The notes: generated by a model from the letters alone, not told the origin. A stretch of DNA of 64,000 bases from Algoriphagus sp. Y33 (GCF_014838715.1 NZ_CP061947.1:310001-374000); one strand, 5' to 3'; positions 49,897-60,148 are shown, counted from the stretch's first letter. Made by a program: numbers and translations.

Positions 49897-51321
49897 ATGG
49901 AAAATAACAACTTAAGCCCAATAGAACATAATTATCCTGCTCAGTTATCAATATTTGAAGCTGGATTAGTAACTTTTTTAGGAAATCATAATTTGCCGAC
50001 ATCTGGCATATTTGTTTCTGTTGATGAAAGATTACGAGTATTCAATAATATTGATTATGTTATAAAACTATTAGATCCTCAATTGTCATCAAAATCAGTT
50101 TACCTATCTAAATATTTAGCAGCAACTGCCGCAGGGTTATTTGACGCAGCACTTAATTATTTATGGGATGAAACGATATTACAATTAAGAAAAAGAGTTG
50201 CGCATTTTGACATTGAATACTTTTATGATAACGCAGTTGGAGGAGAAAGAAGAAGTAATTTTAGAACTGAAGAAGATTTGATTAAACTCCAAGATAGTGA
50301 ACTAATTCAAGGTTCTAAAGAAATTGAGTTAATATCTGAAATTGGACATAAACATTTAAGTTTAATAAACTACATGCGAAATTGGGCCAGCGCTGCTCAC
50401 CCCAATCAAAATGAAATAACAGGTTTACAGTTAATATCTTGGTTAGAGACTTGTATAAAAGAAGTAATCGCCATTCCATTACCAAAAGCGGCAGTAGAAA
50501 TTAAAAAATTACTCTCCAATATTCGCAAAAGTGCAATTGAAGCTAGTGATGCCGACGAAATTGGCGTGTTCTTAACCGAACTGCATCAAGATCAAGCTGA
50601 CACGCTCGCAGCCGCATTTTTTGGAATATATACAAGAATTGAAACTGAAATATTCATTAGGAACAATGTCAAATTATTATTACCTTTAGTTTGGGGAGCT
50701 TTAAACGATGATACCAAAGATGGCTTCGGAGTTAAATATGCCCACTTTTCCGCTAATCACCAAGCACAACAAAAACAGTTAGCAAAAGAGTTTTTAGAAA
50801 TAGTTAATGGGCAAAAGCATATACCAGATGATTTGCGAATCCCAGAAGTTGAAAATAGTTTAATCAATTTGATTAATGCTCATAGAAATATGAATAATTT
50901 TTATAATGAGCCACCCTTCGCGAGAGCACTATTAAGGGTTATTGGAATACCGCCAAAGGTGCCTAAAAAATTAAACAAGCAATATGTACTATCAATTGTG
51001 GAATTATTTATTACAAATGGTAATGGTGTAACTAGAGATGCACAGCCAATTTATTTAGGTTGCATTAGAAATTTTGACAGCAGACAAGCGACAATTGCCT
51101 TATTATCTTTTCTTGACGACAACATTACTAATAGACTTCAATTTTCTTTGTGCCAAAATAAATTTAAAGAACTATTAGTCTTTTTACGTCCACAAATAAC
51201 TAATGCCTCAACAATCGAATTACTTGATTTAGTAGAAAAGTTTCCTGGCAGGTTGGATTTTTTAAGAACTGATAGCAATATAAAAAGGGCTTTAAAAAAT
51301 CTGGAAATATTGCTTAAATAA
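49897..51321 (+). CDS. Unknown protein with HEPN-like RN..H motif
   Basis: 474 residues, mostly helical. LINYMRNWASAAHPNQNEIT (Arg161, His168) fits the R-x(4-6)-H motif of HEPN ribonucleases, with Asn after Arg as is usual. The preceding helix (YLAATAAGLFDAALNYLWDE) resembles the N-terminal helix of abortive-infection-type HEPN proteins. The C-terminal 270 residues (LPLVWGALNDDTKDGFGVKY, IYLGCIRNFDSRQATIALLS) are unrecognised. If it is a HEPN RNase it would be a toxin-like defence effector; without a partner its control is unclear. It is a single gene on the island. Confidence 0.55.
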   Translation: MENNNLSPIEHNYPAQLSIFEAGLVTFLGNHNLPTSGIFVSVDERLRVFNNIDYVIKLLDPQLSSKSVYLSKYLAATAAGLFDAALNYLWDETILQLRKRVAHFDIEYFYDNAVGGERRSNFRTEEDLIKLQDSELIQGSKEIELISEIGHKHLSLINYMRNWASAAHPNQNEITGLQLISWLETCIKEVIAIPLPKAAVEIKKLLSNIRKSAIEASDADEIGVFLTELHQDQADTLAAAFFGIYTRIETEIFIRNNVKLLLPLVWGALNDDTKDGFGVKYAHFSANHQAQQKQLAKEFLEIVNGQKHIPDDLRIPEVENSLINLINAHRNMNNFYNEPPFARALLRVIGIPPKVPKKLNKQYVLSIVELFITNGNGVTRDAQPIYLGCIRNFDSRQATIALLSFLDDNITNRLQFSLCQNKFKELLVFLRPQITNASTIELLDLVEKFPGRLDFLRTDSNIKRALKNLEILLK

Positions 51322-51549
51322 TCAATCACTTTGTATAAGCACCTACCTAAAAGTAGTGGTTCAGTGGTTATATCAAGCTTTTTGCGTATGGCAAAGTTTG
51401 TACTTGGTTGAAAGACTAATAACTGATTAAAATGAAAGTGGATAACAACTGATATTTAGGGTTTTGTGATTTGTTCGTCAGAACCATTTGAGCGAGGACG
51501 AAATTCCTTTCCATGACACAATGATCCTTCAAAATGTTAAACTTACACT

Positions 51550-53169
51550 ATGAATCTATTTGCGAACCCGATCACAAAAGTTCTTCATGATAATTGGTAT
51601 CAGAAAATAAGCGATAGATTCCCTGAACTTCAATTCTCCGATAGCAACATTCTCTCATTTATAGACTACATCGAAAATAGTCCGCAAAAATTCTACTCGG
51701 CAAAGGCTTACCAGTTTTATATGGAACTTCTGACTGATCTAAAAAGATCAAATTCAGAACTTCTAAAACAATTTATCACACAGAATCAAAACGCAATAAG
51801 CCGGGCTACTACTAGCTTGAATGAAATCAACAAGAAGCCAATTCATGATGTGTTTCTTCCAGAAGGAGATCTTCAGCTATACAAATTCATTGATAAGGAT
51901 ATACACTACAATTATTTACGATTACTAGAGGGTCCGTACTTTGTTTACATATCTCTAATAGCAAAGTATTCAAGAACAAAAAGAGGAAAAAAAAATGAAG
52001 GACTAGACCTTTTCAATTGTGTTCAAGAAATTGAAAAGAATGCTTCTTTTATAACAGATGCTTATGAAAATACAATTAGAAACGGAATAGCCCATGGGAG
52101 CGTAATATTTCAAGATTTTAATCTCATTTATACGGACAAAAAGGGTAATAGCGCTAAAATTTCCAAAAGAGAGATTGTCAAAAAATTTGATTACTTGGTA
52201 GATATTTGCAATGGTTTTACACTTGCTTTCCAAGCCTTCATTTTTACGAATCTAGATTTTTTTGATAGAAACTCAATCTCAATTCCTCAATCGATACTTC
52301 TAAGGGAATTGAAATTTCAATCTGATGGTCCAGCTTGGGAAGTAACTGCAACCTCAGAAAGCATAACAATTGATAACAGGAGCCAGTTGATAATTTATGT
52401 TGAAAATTTCTTTCGGGACTATAATAAGGTTCAATTTAATAGTTTCAGAACTGCATATTTAGCAACCAAATTCACGAATAATTATGAGCGCATTTTCCTG
52501 CATCTTGACTCCAAATATTCAAGCTTTGGTAAAAATGGGTGGGCAGCATTTGATGGGATTAGAATGAAGGAAAACATTCTGAACAATTCTCCACTGGAAT
52601 CTTATATTGGAATCATGGAGAATAATGGTGTGATGTTCGTTCCAAAAATTAAATTGCCTAAAATATTGTACAAATTAGGTTCACTAATGATGTCCATAAA
52701 AGTCATTATACCACTGACATTAAATGCATATTTTGAGAACATTTCACCTAACCCTTTTTTAATAAGAGAAACTAGAATTCATTCAAAAGGAAAATTTGCG
52801 GTCGTGCAAGATCCGAGCGTAGTCGTTAAAGAAAATTTCTGTATTGAACTTGAATCTTTAATTCGCACTAACTTCAAAAAAATTATAAGGAAGGTCAAAA
52901 GGTATTCTCGTCAGGAATGTAGCCGACTATCTATATTGAGGTATTTGCCAATCAAGCACATCCGTGTGTTTGTCTATCAAGATGATAAAAGAGTTAGATC
53001 TTTAAGAAGTTCTGGATTAATCCCAGAATTGATCTGCACAATCGAAGTAAACACGACCAAAAGAATAAGAACGGTTGACATTATCGGTGGAACTCCTGAA
53101 CAGTATGGAAAATATCGAATCGTCTGGAACAGGAACTGGATAAATGAATGCAATAATGGGGAGTTTTAG
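51550..53169 (+). CDS. Unknown protein with HEPN-like RNGIAH motif
   Basis: 539 residues. The first 250 residues are helical with ITDAYENTIRNGIAHGSVIF (Arg177, His182); RNxIAHG is the commonest form of the HEPN R-x4-H motif. Earlier helices (EGLDLFNCVQEIEKNASF) fit the HEPN bundle. The C-terminal half (about 330-539) is beta-rich and basic (RKVKRYSRQECSRLSILRYL, IKHIRVFVYQDDKRVRSLRS) and unrecognised. It is different from the 49897 protein outside the motif. It begins after a 228-bp spacer with no gene. Probably a stand-alone defence or RNA-related protein. Confidence 0.55.
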   Translation: MNLFANPITKVLHDNWYQKISDRFPELQFSDSNILSFIDYIENSPQKFYSAKAYQFYMELLTDLKRSNSELLKQFITQNQNAISRATTSLNEINKKPIHDVFLPEGDLQLYKFIDKDIHYNYLRLLEGPYFVYISLIAKYSRTKRGKKNEGLDLFNCVQEIEKNASFITDAYENTIRNGIAHGSVIFQDFNLIYTDKKGNSAKISKREIVKKFDYLVDICNGFTLAFQAFIFTNLDFFDRNSISIPQSILLRELKFQSDGPAWEVTATSESITIDNRSQLIIYVENFFRDYNKVQFNSFRTAYLATKFTNNYERIFLHLDSKYSSFGKNGWAAFDGIRMKENILNNSPLESYIGIMENNGVMFVPKIKLPKILYKLGSLMMSIKVIIPLTLNAYFENISPNPFLIRETRIHSKGKFAVVQDPSVVVKENFCIELESLIRTNFKKIIRKVKRYSRQECSRLSILRYLPIKHIRVFVYQDDKRVRSLRSSGLIPELICTIEVNTTKRIRTVDIIGGTPEQYGKYRIVWNRNWINECNNGEF

Positions 53170-53296
53170 CTAAACTCAATCCTGCCTATGTAGTACCAAG
53201 AGGCTCGGGTACAAAACACTCCCTTCCCCTCGTCAGTTATCACATACCTCTGCCCTGGACTATTCGGTGACTTTCAGAATTGCCAAAGCGAGATTT

Positions 53297-53863
53297 TTAC
53301 GGCTCAATATAGTGGTTTACGGATAGTTTGCTTTCAGTACCATCCTTTTTGATAAATGTCTTTTTTTGGAAAGTTAAATATCCAGTATCGACAAGATAAA
53401 GAAGGCTTTTTGTAGCCTTTTCGCTGATGACTTTTATTTGTTGTTTTTTAAGTTCTTCCACTACTTGAATTACTCGTTTCTCTGATTCAAAGTACTTATT
53501 TTCAACTAGTAAAGTACGAATTTTGAAAGTGAGACTTTTCTCATTCTTCAGGTTTACAAAGAAATTTGGGTTATGACCGTTAGTGGTTGTGAAATTTTTC
53601 AGGTATTCGATTCCCGCTTCAGTCTTTTTAAGCTTAAAATTTGAATTGTAAACATCGGCCTCAGTAATTCCTAGTTTAATGGCAAGAGACTCGGCTATTG
53701 AATCACTAATTGACCTTCTCCCTTTTCTTAAAGAATACATATGATCAGTGGAAATTTTAAGAAATGCTGCCATTCCAATTGGAGTGAGCTCTAAGAATTT
53801 TATAAACTCTTTAAATCTTTGGGCGGAAATCTGGTCAAGAACTTTATTAATAGCTTCATCCAT
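53297..53863 (-). CDS. XRE-family transcriptional regulator with C-terminal winged-helix-like part
   Basis: 188 residues from the ATG at 53863; a TTG two codons upstream (53869) is less likely. The N-terminal HTH is FKEFIKFLELTPIGMAAFLK, then ISTDHMYSLRKGRRSISDSI. The C-terminal part (SEKRVIQVVEELKKQQIKVI, TKSLLYLVDTGYLTFQKKTF) looks like a small winged-helix domain. It is divergent from the genes before it, so it could repress its own promoter or a neighbour. It closes the accessory island. Confidence 0.7.
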   Translation of the reverse strand: MDEAINKVLDQISAQRFKEFIKFLELTPIGMAAFLKISTDHMYSLRKGRRSISDSIAESLAIKLGITEADVYNSNFKLKKTEAGIEYLKNFTTTNGHNPNFFVNLKNEKSLTFKIRTLLVENKYFESEKRVIQVVEELKKQQIKVISEKATKSLLYLVDTGYLTFQKKTFIKKDGTESKLSVNHYIEP

Positions 53864-53984
53864 GACCAAATGGATTAAATTATTTAGTCTAAAAAGTGGT
53901 CAAAATGTTTTTGATCTTACATTCTTTACTTATATTTAGACACTTAAGAAAAAGTGAAGGACTTATCCTTCTACTTGGCATTAA

Positions 53985-54717
53985 TCAAATGAGTCTCGAC
54001 TGCAATTCCGACAATTTGTAATAGGACGAGACGGTAGGTTAATGCTCAAGGGATTATTATGCGTACTTTCGTATGCACTATAGCTCTTGGGCCCTATCGA
54101 TATCGTTCTTAGAAGGCGTCGGAACCTTGTGATGCGGTAAAAGTAGGTGCCCAGGCTATGGTGCTCCATTTTATCGTTATAAAGACTCGTTTTACCATTT
54201 TTCATTACTGATGAAAACGAGCATGATTGATTTACTTCCTTTTCTGTTGCAGACAGTAGCCTGTAGGATCCACAGGATGGGAGCGTATGCTCAGTTGGTA
54301 AGCGGGTCAGTTTGTTCTCCCCCGATAGCTATCGGGGCTATACCTATCGGAGCCTATTATTCATTACCAGAGGAGCAGGGCATTATCGCTTCAGATCGCC
54401 TGTATCCCCTGAAGCCCAAGAATCCTATATAAAGGCTTCACTTTTAAGACCGTGTCCCGATAGCTATCGGGAGGGGAGGTGCACATCCCTGAGCAGATCG
54501 GTTACCACGCACTCACGTCAGCAAGCTCACAGTAGCCGGTAGAGCTGACACCATTTAGTTATTAGTTATAACAATTGCTGGTTGCTCGGTTGGAGCAAGG
54601 TGGAAGGACTATGCCTTGTGATAAGTAGCAAGCCTGCCTGCCGTAGGTAGGTAGCAGGTATCAAGTAGCAAGAGGCTAGAGTCAAGAAGCTAGAGTCAAG
54701 ACTTGGTAATATGCACG
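53985..54717. other. Gene-free stretch with short palindromes and repeats
   Basis: No gene supported. It includes the palindromes CCCCGATAGCTATCGGGG (about 54323-54340) and CCCGATAGCTATCGGG (about 54456-54471), like the inserts inside R copies; CTGCCTGCCGTAGGTAGG (about 54635-54652); and small direct repeats of AGCTAGAGTCAAG near 54672-54697. A tRNA-like GCTCAGTTGGTA lacks the rest of a tRNA. A minus-strand frame (53981-54205) has no recognisable domain. Confidence 0.5.
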
Positions 54718-55026
54718 TCATTGCGCCTGTCCGCCGAAGGAGGGAGGAAAGACACGCGACGATAGGAGAGTGGCTTGACAAAGCAATCTCATAGAAGTTA
54801 GTGCTGAGTACGCTGAGATTGCTTCTCCGCCTGTGGCGGATCGCAATGACGGTGCTCGCACCCGACATCTGGTTTTCAGATTTCTGACTTTAGCTTTCTG
54901 ACTTCTCTATTCTGCTCACTGCGACTGAGATTGCTTCGTCCTTCGTCCTCCCGCCACTGCGGACAGGCGCAATGACGGTCACACTGACGACTGAGATTGC
55001 TTCGTCGTACCTCCTCGCAATGACGG
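54718..55026. repeat. Cluster of inverted GAGATTGCTTC...GCAATGACG repeats
   Basis: Several copies in both orientations of a widespread bacterial intergenic repeat: GTCATTGCG at 54718, AAGCAATCTC at 54781, GAGATTGCTTCTCCGCC followed by GATCGCAATGACGG (54819-54853), GAGATTGCTTCGTCC (54927) with GCGCAATGACGG, and again GAGATTGCTTCGTCG with CTCGCAATGACGG (54991-55026). Variable centres contain GCCTGTCCGCC-type hairpins. Non-coding. Confidence 0.7.
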
Positions 55027-55078
55027 TACTCACTTCGGTCTCCCGTCTTCGGTCTTCCAGCATAAAAACATTAAAAGC

Positions 55079-55168
55079 ACATGAAATGCCTGAAGCAGGA
55101 TAGCTATGTCTAATTCTATCTCAGTTGAAGGCATTCCATGAGGCCATTAAAAAACAATTATAAATCTC
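55079..55168 (+). promoter_or_regulatory. Leader repeat L before the TlpA-SusC operon
   Basis: CACATGAAATGCCTGAAGCA, then GGCATTCCATGAGGCCATTA, AAAAACAATTATAAATCTC and the gene's ATGAAAAAA. The 3' half is nearly identical to the copies at 3304 and 62269; the 5' half has diverged. Here five bases instead of four separate TAA from the start codon. It is the likely 5' leader of the operon 55169-61843. Confidence 0.55.
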
Positions 55169-56953
55169 ATGAAAAAATTAATACTCATCTGCTTACTGGG
55201 ATACCTATGCGTACCCACAAGCACACTCCCAGCACAAGTTGCTGATTCACCCGGGGCGGATTTTCTTCATAGGTCGGGCTTGCCTGCCGTAAAGCAGGTG
55301 CCTGATGAATTACCACTCGACACAGTGGTAGGCCCCATCGTCTCCCCTGAACAAGGAGACACCCATCGGGGCGGGGTCACCCGCTCCGATACTTTGCCGG
55401 AGAATAGTGGTTTGGTTGATCACTCCGGGCAAGGGCAGGAGGGCGTGAGCTCTTCTGCTGAGGTGGGGGAGGCTGCTCCGGTGGTTATTTATGGGGAGGT
55501 TAGAAGTCCGCTGGATCAAGATCAGGTCACTGTCACCCTCTGGGGGCATTACCTCGATCAGCAGGAAGACAAAGGACTGGGAGAAGACTCCGATATTGAG
55601 CTTTCTCCAGGGGTTTTTTATCACGGTTCATTAGGCAAAAAAACCTTTGATTTCATCAGCTCTCCCATTTCAGAAACTGCTTACCTCTCGCTTTCCATAG
55701 GTAGTGCAGTTATCCTTGACAGGTTTCTTATCCAGCCGGGAGACAGTCTCCGGCTTCTGGTAGACCAAATCGGTGCTAAAGTTGAATTTGCAGGTCCTGC
55801 CGGACCGAAATTTAGAATCCAACAGGATCTTGTACTGGCACAAAATGAATTCAAGAGCAGCCTGCCACCCATATTATTTACCAAAAGCAAAGAATCATAC
55901 CTCCAAAGGGGCACTAATGCGAGTTCTTATGAAAGGGCTCATACCAGGTCCAACAGCATTCTTCCATTGCTGGAAATCCTGGAGCGATCAGACCGGTCTA
56001 TTGCTTACTTGGGCAAGGTTATGGAGCTGGAAGCCAAAGCCCATCCAGGGTGGGGGATTCTCACAGCCAATAGGGATGTCTTTCAGCCTGATTTCTACAG
56101 GATATTGGAAGCTGAACTGCTCGGCAAAATCGGGCTTTTGAAGGTGGGTGCATTTAACGCCGTTTATTCATCCTCTCCAAGAATGGACTCATTGTATCGT
56201 GCAGGAATCATGTCGCTGACTATTCCTGAAGAGCTGAACGCTAACCATTTCGCGTCTCCCAGCTTTCTGGATTTTATATTTGAATATTGTACCGCGCGCT
56301 CTGTAGTAGAGAAAATTTCCGTATTCGACCTATATCGCACATTCCCTTCACAGTTTACAGACAGGTTGATGGCAAAGTATATTGTCAAATACCACAAACT
56401 TATACCTGACCCCGAGCCAAAGTTCAGAGAAGTATTGCAGAGTGTTAAGGATCCTTGGGTGTATAATTTAGTAGCTGAGCTGTATTCCAGTTTTAATGTG
56501 GGGGCGCCTTTTCCTGATGTTGAACTTTTGACAGCGGAGGGGACTACACTGAATACCGCGGACCTAAAAGGTAAATTTCTGCTCTTCGATTATTGGATTT
56601 CCGGATGCGGCGCCTGTGCAGGTCTTTATCAGAACTTCCTGGCTGAAGTAGAGGATTACTTTCAGGGCAATGGAAAGGTACGTATCGTTACCATCAATAC
56701 TGACAGGAACCGGAAAAGCTGGACCGATGCGCTCCAGACAGGAAAATACACCTCAGCGGAGAACATCAATCTCTGGACAGGAGGAAAGAAACATGAGCTG
56801 CTTTCACATTATAATATATTGGCTTTTCCTACCATGATGCTTGTCGATCCTGATGGTAACCTGAATCAGGCAGGAAACTTCCCAAAGACAGCAGCCGGGA
56901 TGATAGAGCTTCTTGAAGGGAAATTACAGGGCCACTTAACCTCGGAACAATGA
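55169..56953 (+). CDS. TlpA-like thioredoxin-domain protein, SusC/D-associated
   Basis: 594 residues. Signal peptide (MKKLILICLLGYLCVPTSTL). Residues about 30-105 are low-complexity, encoded by palindrome-rich DNA (VVGPIVSPEQGDTHRGGVTR). A beta-rich domain follows (about 107-240, DUF4369-like: VVIYGEVRSPLDQDQVTVTL), then a helical part. A C-terminal TlpA/AhpC-type thioredoxin domain (about 445-585) has FDYWISGCGACAGLYQNFLA with the redox pair Cys480/Cys483, and NILAFPTMMLVDPDGN with the cis-Pro loop. It probably acts on disulfides in the periplasm. Its stop overlaps the SusC start by 4 bp. Confidence 0.88.
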   Translation: MKKLILICLLGYLCVPTSTLPAQVADSPGADFLHRSGLPAVKQVPDELPLDTVVGPIVSPEQGDTHRGGVTRSDTLPENSGLVDHSGQGQEGVSSSAEVGEAAPVVIYGEVRSPLDQDQVTVTLWGHYLDQQEDKGLGEDSDIELSPGVFYHGSLGKKTFDFISSPISETAYLSLSIGSAVILDRFLIQPGDSLRLLVDQIGAKVEFAGPAGPKFRIQQDLVLAQNEFKSSLPPILFTKSKESYLQRGTNASSYERAHTRSNSILPLLEILERSDRSIAYLGKVMELEAKAHPGWGILTANRDVFQPDFYRILEAELLGKIGLLKVGAFNAVYSSSPRMDSLYRAGIMSLTIPEELNANHFASPSFLDFIFEYCTARSVVEKISVFDLYRTFPSQFTDRLMAKYIVKYHKLIPDPEPKFREVLQSVKDPWVYNLVAELYSSFNVGAPFPDVELLTAEGTTLNTADLKGKFLLFDYWISGCGACAGLYQNFLAEVEDYFQGNGKVRIVTINTDRNRKSWTDALQTGKYTSAENINLWTGGKKHELLSHYNILAFPTMMLVDPDGNLNQAGNFPKTAAGMIELLEGKLQGHLTSEQ

Positions 56954-59900
56954 AAAGAGGTTTAGTGATGAGCATATTCTTATGTTTCCTGTTTGGGAAT
57001 GTAGATGCCCAAGAGCAGAACGGCGGCCTGTCGGTAAGGGGTGTGGTACTAATTGAAGGAGAAGATACACCACTGTCCGGGGCAATCGTCAAAAAGAAGG
57101 GAGATGATAAACTGGCAGTTGCTGATAAAATAGGGCAGTTCGAGCTTTGGTTAGATTCCGGAAGCCATATTTTGGAAATCAGTTTTATTGGGTTTAAGTC
57201 AAAGGAACTTCAGGTCACCTTGCCTACAACCGATGAGTTGGTCATAAGGCTGGAGCAAGACGAAGTGGAATTGGGGATGCACGAGGTAGTCTCCACAGGC
57301 TACCAGCAGCTTCCCAAAGAACGGGCAACCGGATCTTTTGTCCAACTCGATCAAGAATTGGTTGACAGGAGAGTCAGTACAGGTATTCTGGATAGGCTGG
57401 AGGATGTTACTTCCGGTGTGATTTTCAATAGAGATCGTTTTGGAGGTGGGTCAGATCCCATTTCCATCCGTGGGAGAAGTACCATCTTTGGCTCTGCCAT
57501 GCCCCTTATTATTGTTGACAATATTCCGTACGATGGATCTCTGGAATCAATCAACCCAAATGATGTCGCAAGTATCACTGTGCTGAAAGATGCGGCGGCG
57601 GCATCCATCTGGGGCGCCAGAGCAGGAAATGGGGTGATTGTCATTACCACGAAAATGGGTAAATATGATCAGCCTACGACCGTGTCTATTACTTCCAATT
57701 TAACGGTAGTTGAAGCTCCGGACCTCTTCTATAGTCCTCAGATGGAGATAGCGGATTTCATAGAGGTAGAAAAGGTATTGTTTGACCGGGGCTATTACAA
57801 TGGGTTGATTGGTGCTGCCTCTAAGCTTCCTCTTTCTCCGGCGGTAGAGACATTCATCGCTGAAAATACCGGAGGAATTTCCCAGGCCGAAGCACTACGC
57901 AGGTTGGAAGGCTTCAAAACTTCCGATTCCCGTAGAGATCTGAGGGATTACTTCCTCCACCGGGGGCTTAATCAGCAGTATGCAGTGAATGTGTCAGGAG
58001 GTGGTGAGCGTCAGCGGTTTTTATTGTCAGCAGGGTTTGATTCCAATCTGGATAATGTCCGGCCAAACAACATGCGGAGGGTGACGCTTCAGGCACGCCA
58101 GGACTTGAAACTTCTCAATGACAAAATAAACTTCTCAGGCGGGATATATTTTGTTTCATCTTCCAGGGAGTCCGGTACGGACTTACCTGTGATGTATCCG
58201 TATGAGCGTCTGGTAGATGAGGAAGGGATTTCCATGCCGATAATACGTGATTATAATACCCGGTTCCTAGGCCAGGCGGAAGAACGTGGACTCACAGACT
58301 GGAGGTACTTTCCTATGGATGAAATAGGCTTGTCCTCTAACAAAAGCAACTTAACCGATATCAGGATTAATACAAATCTGAAGTATAAGTTCACGGATTC
58401 CTGGAGTTCAGAAATCTTATATCAGTATTGGCGAAGTTTGGGCCAGCAGAGATTCCATAGACCGGAGGAGAGTTATTTCGCCCGTAACCTCGTAAACAGG
58501 TATACCCAATTTGATGACAGCGGTGAATTGTATCAGGCGGTTCCACAAGGAGGGGTTATGGATCTTTCTAACGGCACGTCCCGTAGCCATAACCTGCGGA
58601 TACAGTCTGTCTACCAAAATTCCTGGAGTGGTGCCCACCAAATAAACGGTCTTGCCGGATTTGAAATAAAGGATATGCAGGGGGCTTCAGATGGCAGCCG
58701 CGCTTACGGGTATGATGATGCATTGGGCTTGAGTATCCCTGTGGATTTTGTGACGCAGTATAGGCTGTCCCATAGCAATGGCTTGTCAAGAATCCCCTCC
58801 AATCATTCTCATAGCGGTAGCATAGACAGGTTTGTTTCCTACTATGGAAATTTTGGGTATGAATATAAAAGCAAATACCTCTTTTCTGCCAGCTTTAGAA
58901 AAGATGCCTCCAATATCTTTGGGGTGTCTACCAACCAAAAGGGAGTTCCCCTTTGGTCTACAGGTGTTTCCTGGGTACTCAGCGAGGAGAGTTTTTATTC
59001 TGCTGACTGGATGCCCTATTTGAAATTAAGGGCCACATTCGGATACAATGGAAACGTAGACCGTTCGGTTAGCGCGTTGACATCTGCCAGGTATAGCAAT
59101 ACCACCAATTCCTCCCCGGTGCCGGGAATACGATATGCATCTATTGTCAATCCGCCCAATCCGGAGCTTAAGTGGGAGCGTATTGGTATCACCAATATAG
59201 GACTGGATTTCGAATCCAAGAACAGTAGAATTGGGGGAAGTATTGAATTTTATACGAAGAGGGGAGTTGACTTGATTGGTTTGATGCCCTTTCCTCCTTC
59301 TTCCGGAGTCACCCAATTCAGGGGAAATTATGCAGATACATATACCAAAGGATGGGACGTAGTGTTGAATACGGTCAATATAGACAAGGGGATTCTCTGG
59401 AATACCAACTTTTTATTTAGTTTCTTAAAGGATGAAGTCACCAGGTACGACACGCCTAGTGCAGTGTATCAATACCTGGGCACAGAAACTACCCCAATGG
59501 AGGGGAAACCTTTGTACGCTATTTTCAGCTATCCATGGGCTGGACTGAATGGGGATAATGGCTTGCCGATGGGCTATCTGAATGAGGAGCCCAGTACAGA
59601 ATATAGCCAGATATTAGCTGCTACCACGCCTGAAGACCTCGTCTTCCATGGTTCAGGAAGACCTCAGGTTTTTGGAGGAATTAGGAATACGGTAGCCTGG
59701 AAGGGATTTAGTCTATCCATGAATGTGACATTTAGAATGGATTATTACTTCAGGAGAGCGTCTGTGAATTACTATGACCTGCTCAGTGGGAAAATAACCC
59801 ATAGTGATTATGCTATGAGGTGGCAAGAACCGGGAGATGAGGCGAAAACTCAGATCCCGGCTATGCCCCAGAGTGCAGATTTCAGCATGGAGGACTTCTA

Positions 59901-60138
59901 TTCCAATTCTTCCATACTGGTAGAAAGAGGAGACCATGTCCGTCTTCAAGATATCAGGTTCGGTTATCTCACAGACCGATCAAAACTAAGTTGGCTGCCA
60001 TTCCAAAAAACAGAGTTATATATCTATGTCAATAATATAGGAATACTCTGGAAAGCGTCCGACTATCAGCTCGATCCTGATTTTCCAAGTATGCGTCCTT
60101 TACGGAGTATTGCTTTAGGTGTTCGACTGGATCTGTGA
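56950..60138 (+). CDS. SusC/RagA-family TonB-dependent outer-membrane transporter
   Basis: 1062 residues, usual size. Signal peptide (MKRGLVMSIFLCFLFGNVDA), a carboxypeptidase-regulatory-like domain (about 25-105: VRGVVLIEGEDTPLSGAIVK), plug domain with VVSTGYQQLPKERATGSFVQ (SusC box), PLIIVDNIPYDGSLESINPN and ITVLKDAAAASIWGARAGNG, then the 22-strand barrel ending RPLRSIALGVRLDL. It works with the SusD-like lipoprotein downstream in a lidded importer; no CAZyme is nearby, so the cargo may be a peptide or a small secreted protein instead of a glycan. The overlap with the TlpA-like gene points to a thiol-linked cargo, which is inference. Confidence 0.95.
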   Translation: MKRGLVMSIFLCFLFGNVDAQEQNGGLSVRGVVLIEGEDTPLSGAIVKKKGDDKLAVADKIGQFELWLDSGSHILEISFIGFKSKELQVTLPTTDELVIRLEQDEVELGMHEVVSTGYQQLPKERATGSFVQLDQELVDRRVSTGILDRLEDVTSGVIFNRDRFGGGSDPISIRGRSTIFGSAMPLIIVDNIPYDGSLESINPNDVASITVLKDAAAASIWGARAGNGVIVITTKMGKYDQPTTVSITSNLTVVEAPDLFYSPQMEIADFIEVEKVLFDRGYYNGLIGAASKLPLSPAVETFIAENTGGISQAEALRRLEGFKTSDSRRDLRDYFLHRGLNQQYAVNVSGGGERQRFLLSAGFDSNLDNVRPNNMRRVTLQARQDLKLLNDKINFSGGIYFVSSSRESGTDLPVMYPYERLVDEEGISMPIIRDYNTRFLGQAEERGLTDWRYFPMDEIGLSSNKSNLTDIRINTNLKYKFTDSWSSEILYQYWRSLGQQRFHRPEESYFARNLVNRYTQFDDSGELYQAVPQGGVMDLSNGTSRSHNLRIQSVYQNSWSGAHQINGLAGFEIKDMQGASDGSRAYGYDDALGLSIPVDFVTQYRLSHSNGLSRIPSNHSHSGSIDRFVSYYGNFGYEYKSKYLFSASFRKDASNIFGVSTNQKGVPLWSTGVSWVLSEESFYSADWMPYLKLRATFGYNGNVDRSVSALTSARYSNTTNSSPVPGIRYASIVNPPNPELKWERIGITNIGLDFESKNSRIGGSIEFYTKRGVDLIGLMPFPPSSGVTQFRGNYADTYTKGWDVVLNTVNIDKGILWNTNFLFSFLKDEVTRYDTPSAVYQYLGTETTPMEGKPLYAIFSYPWAGLNGDNGLPMGYLNEEPSTEYSQILAATTPEDLVFHGSGRPQVFGGIRNTVAWKGFSLSMNVTFRMDYYFRRASVNYYDLLSGKITHSDYAMRWQEPGDEAKTQIPAMPQSADFSMEDFYSNSSILVERGDHVRLQDIRFGYLTDRSKLSWLPFQKTELYIYVNNIGILWKASDYQLDPDFPSMRPLRSIALGVRLDL

Positions 60139-60148
60139 TACTCACCGA

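Noticed and set aside
54265..54340. tRNA-like stretch with GCTCAGTTGGTA (D-loop-like)
   Set aside because: There is no matching acceptor stem, anticodon arm or T-arm (no GTTCGAATC) at the right distances; a palindrome CCCCGATAGCTATCGGGG follows instead.
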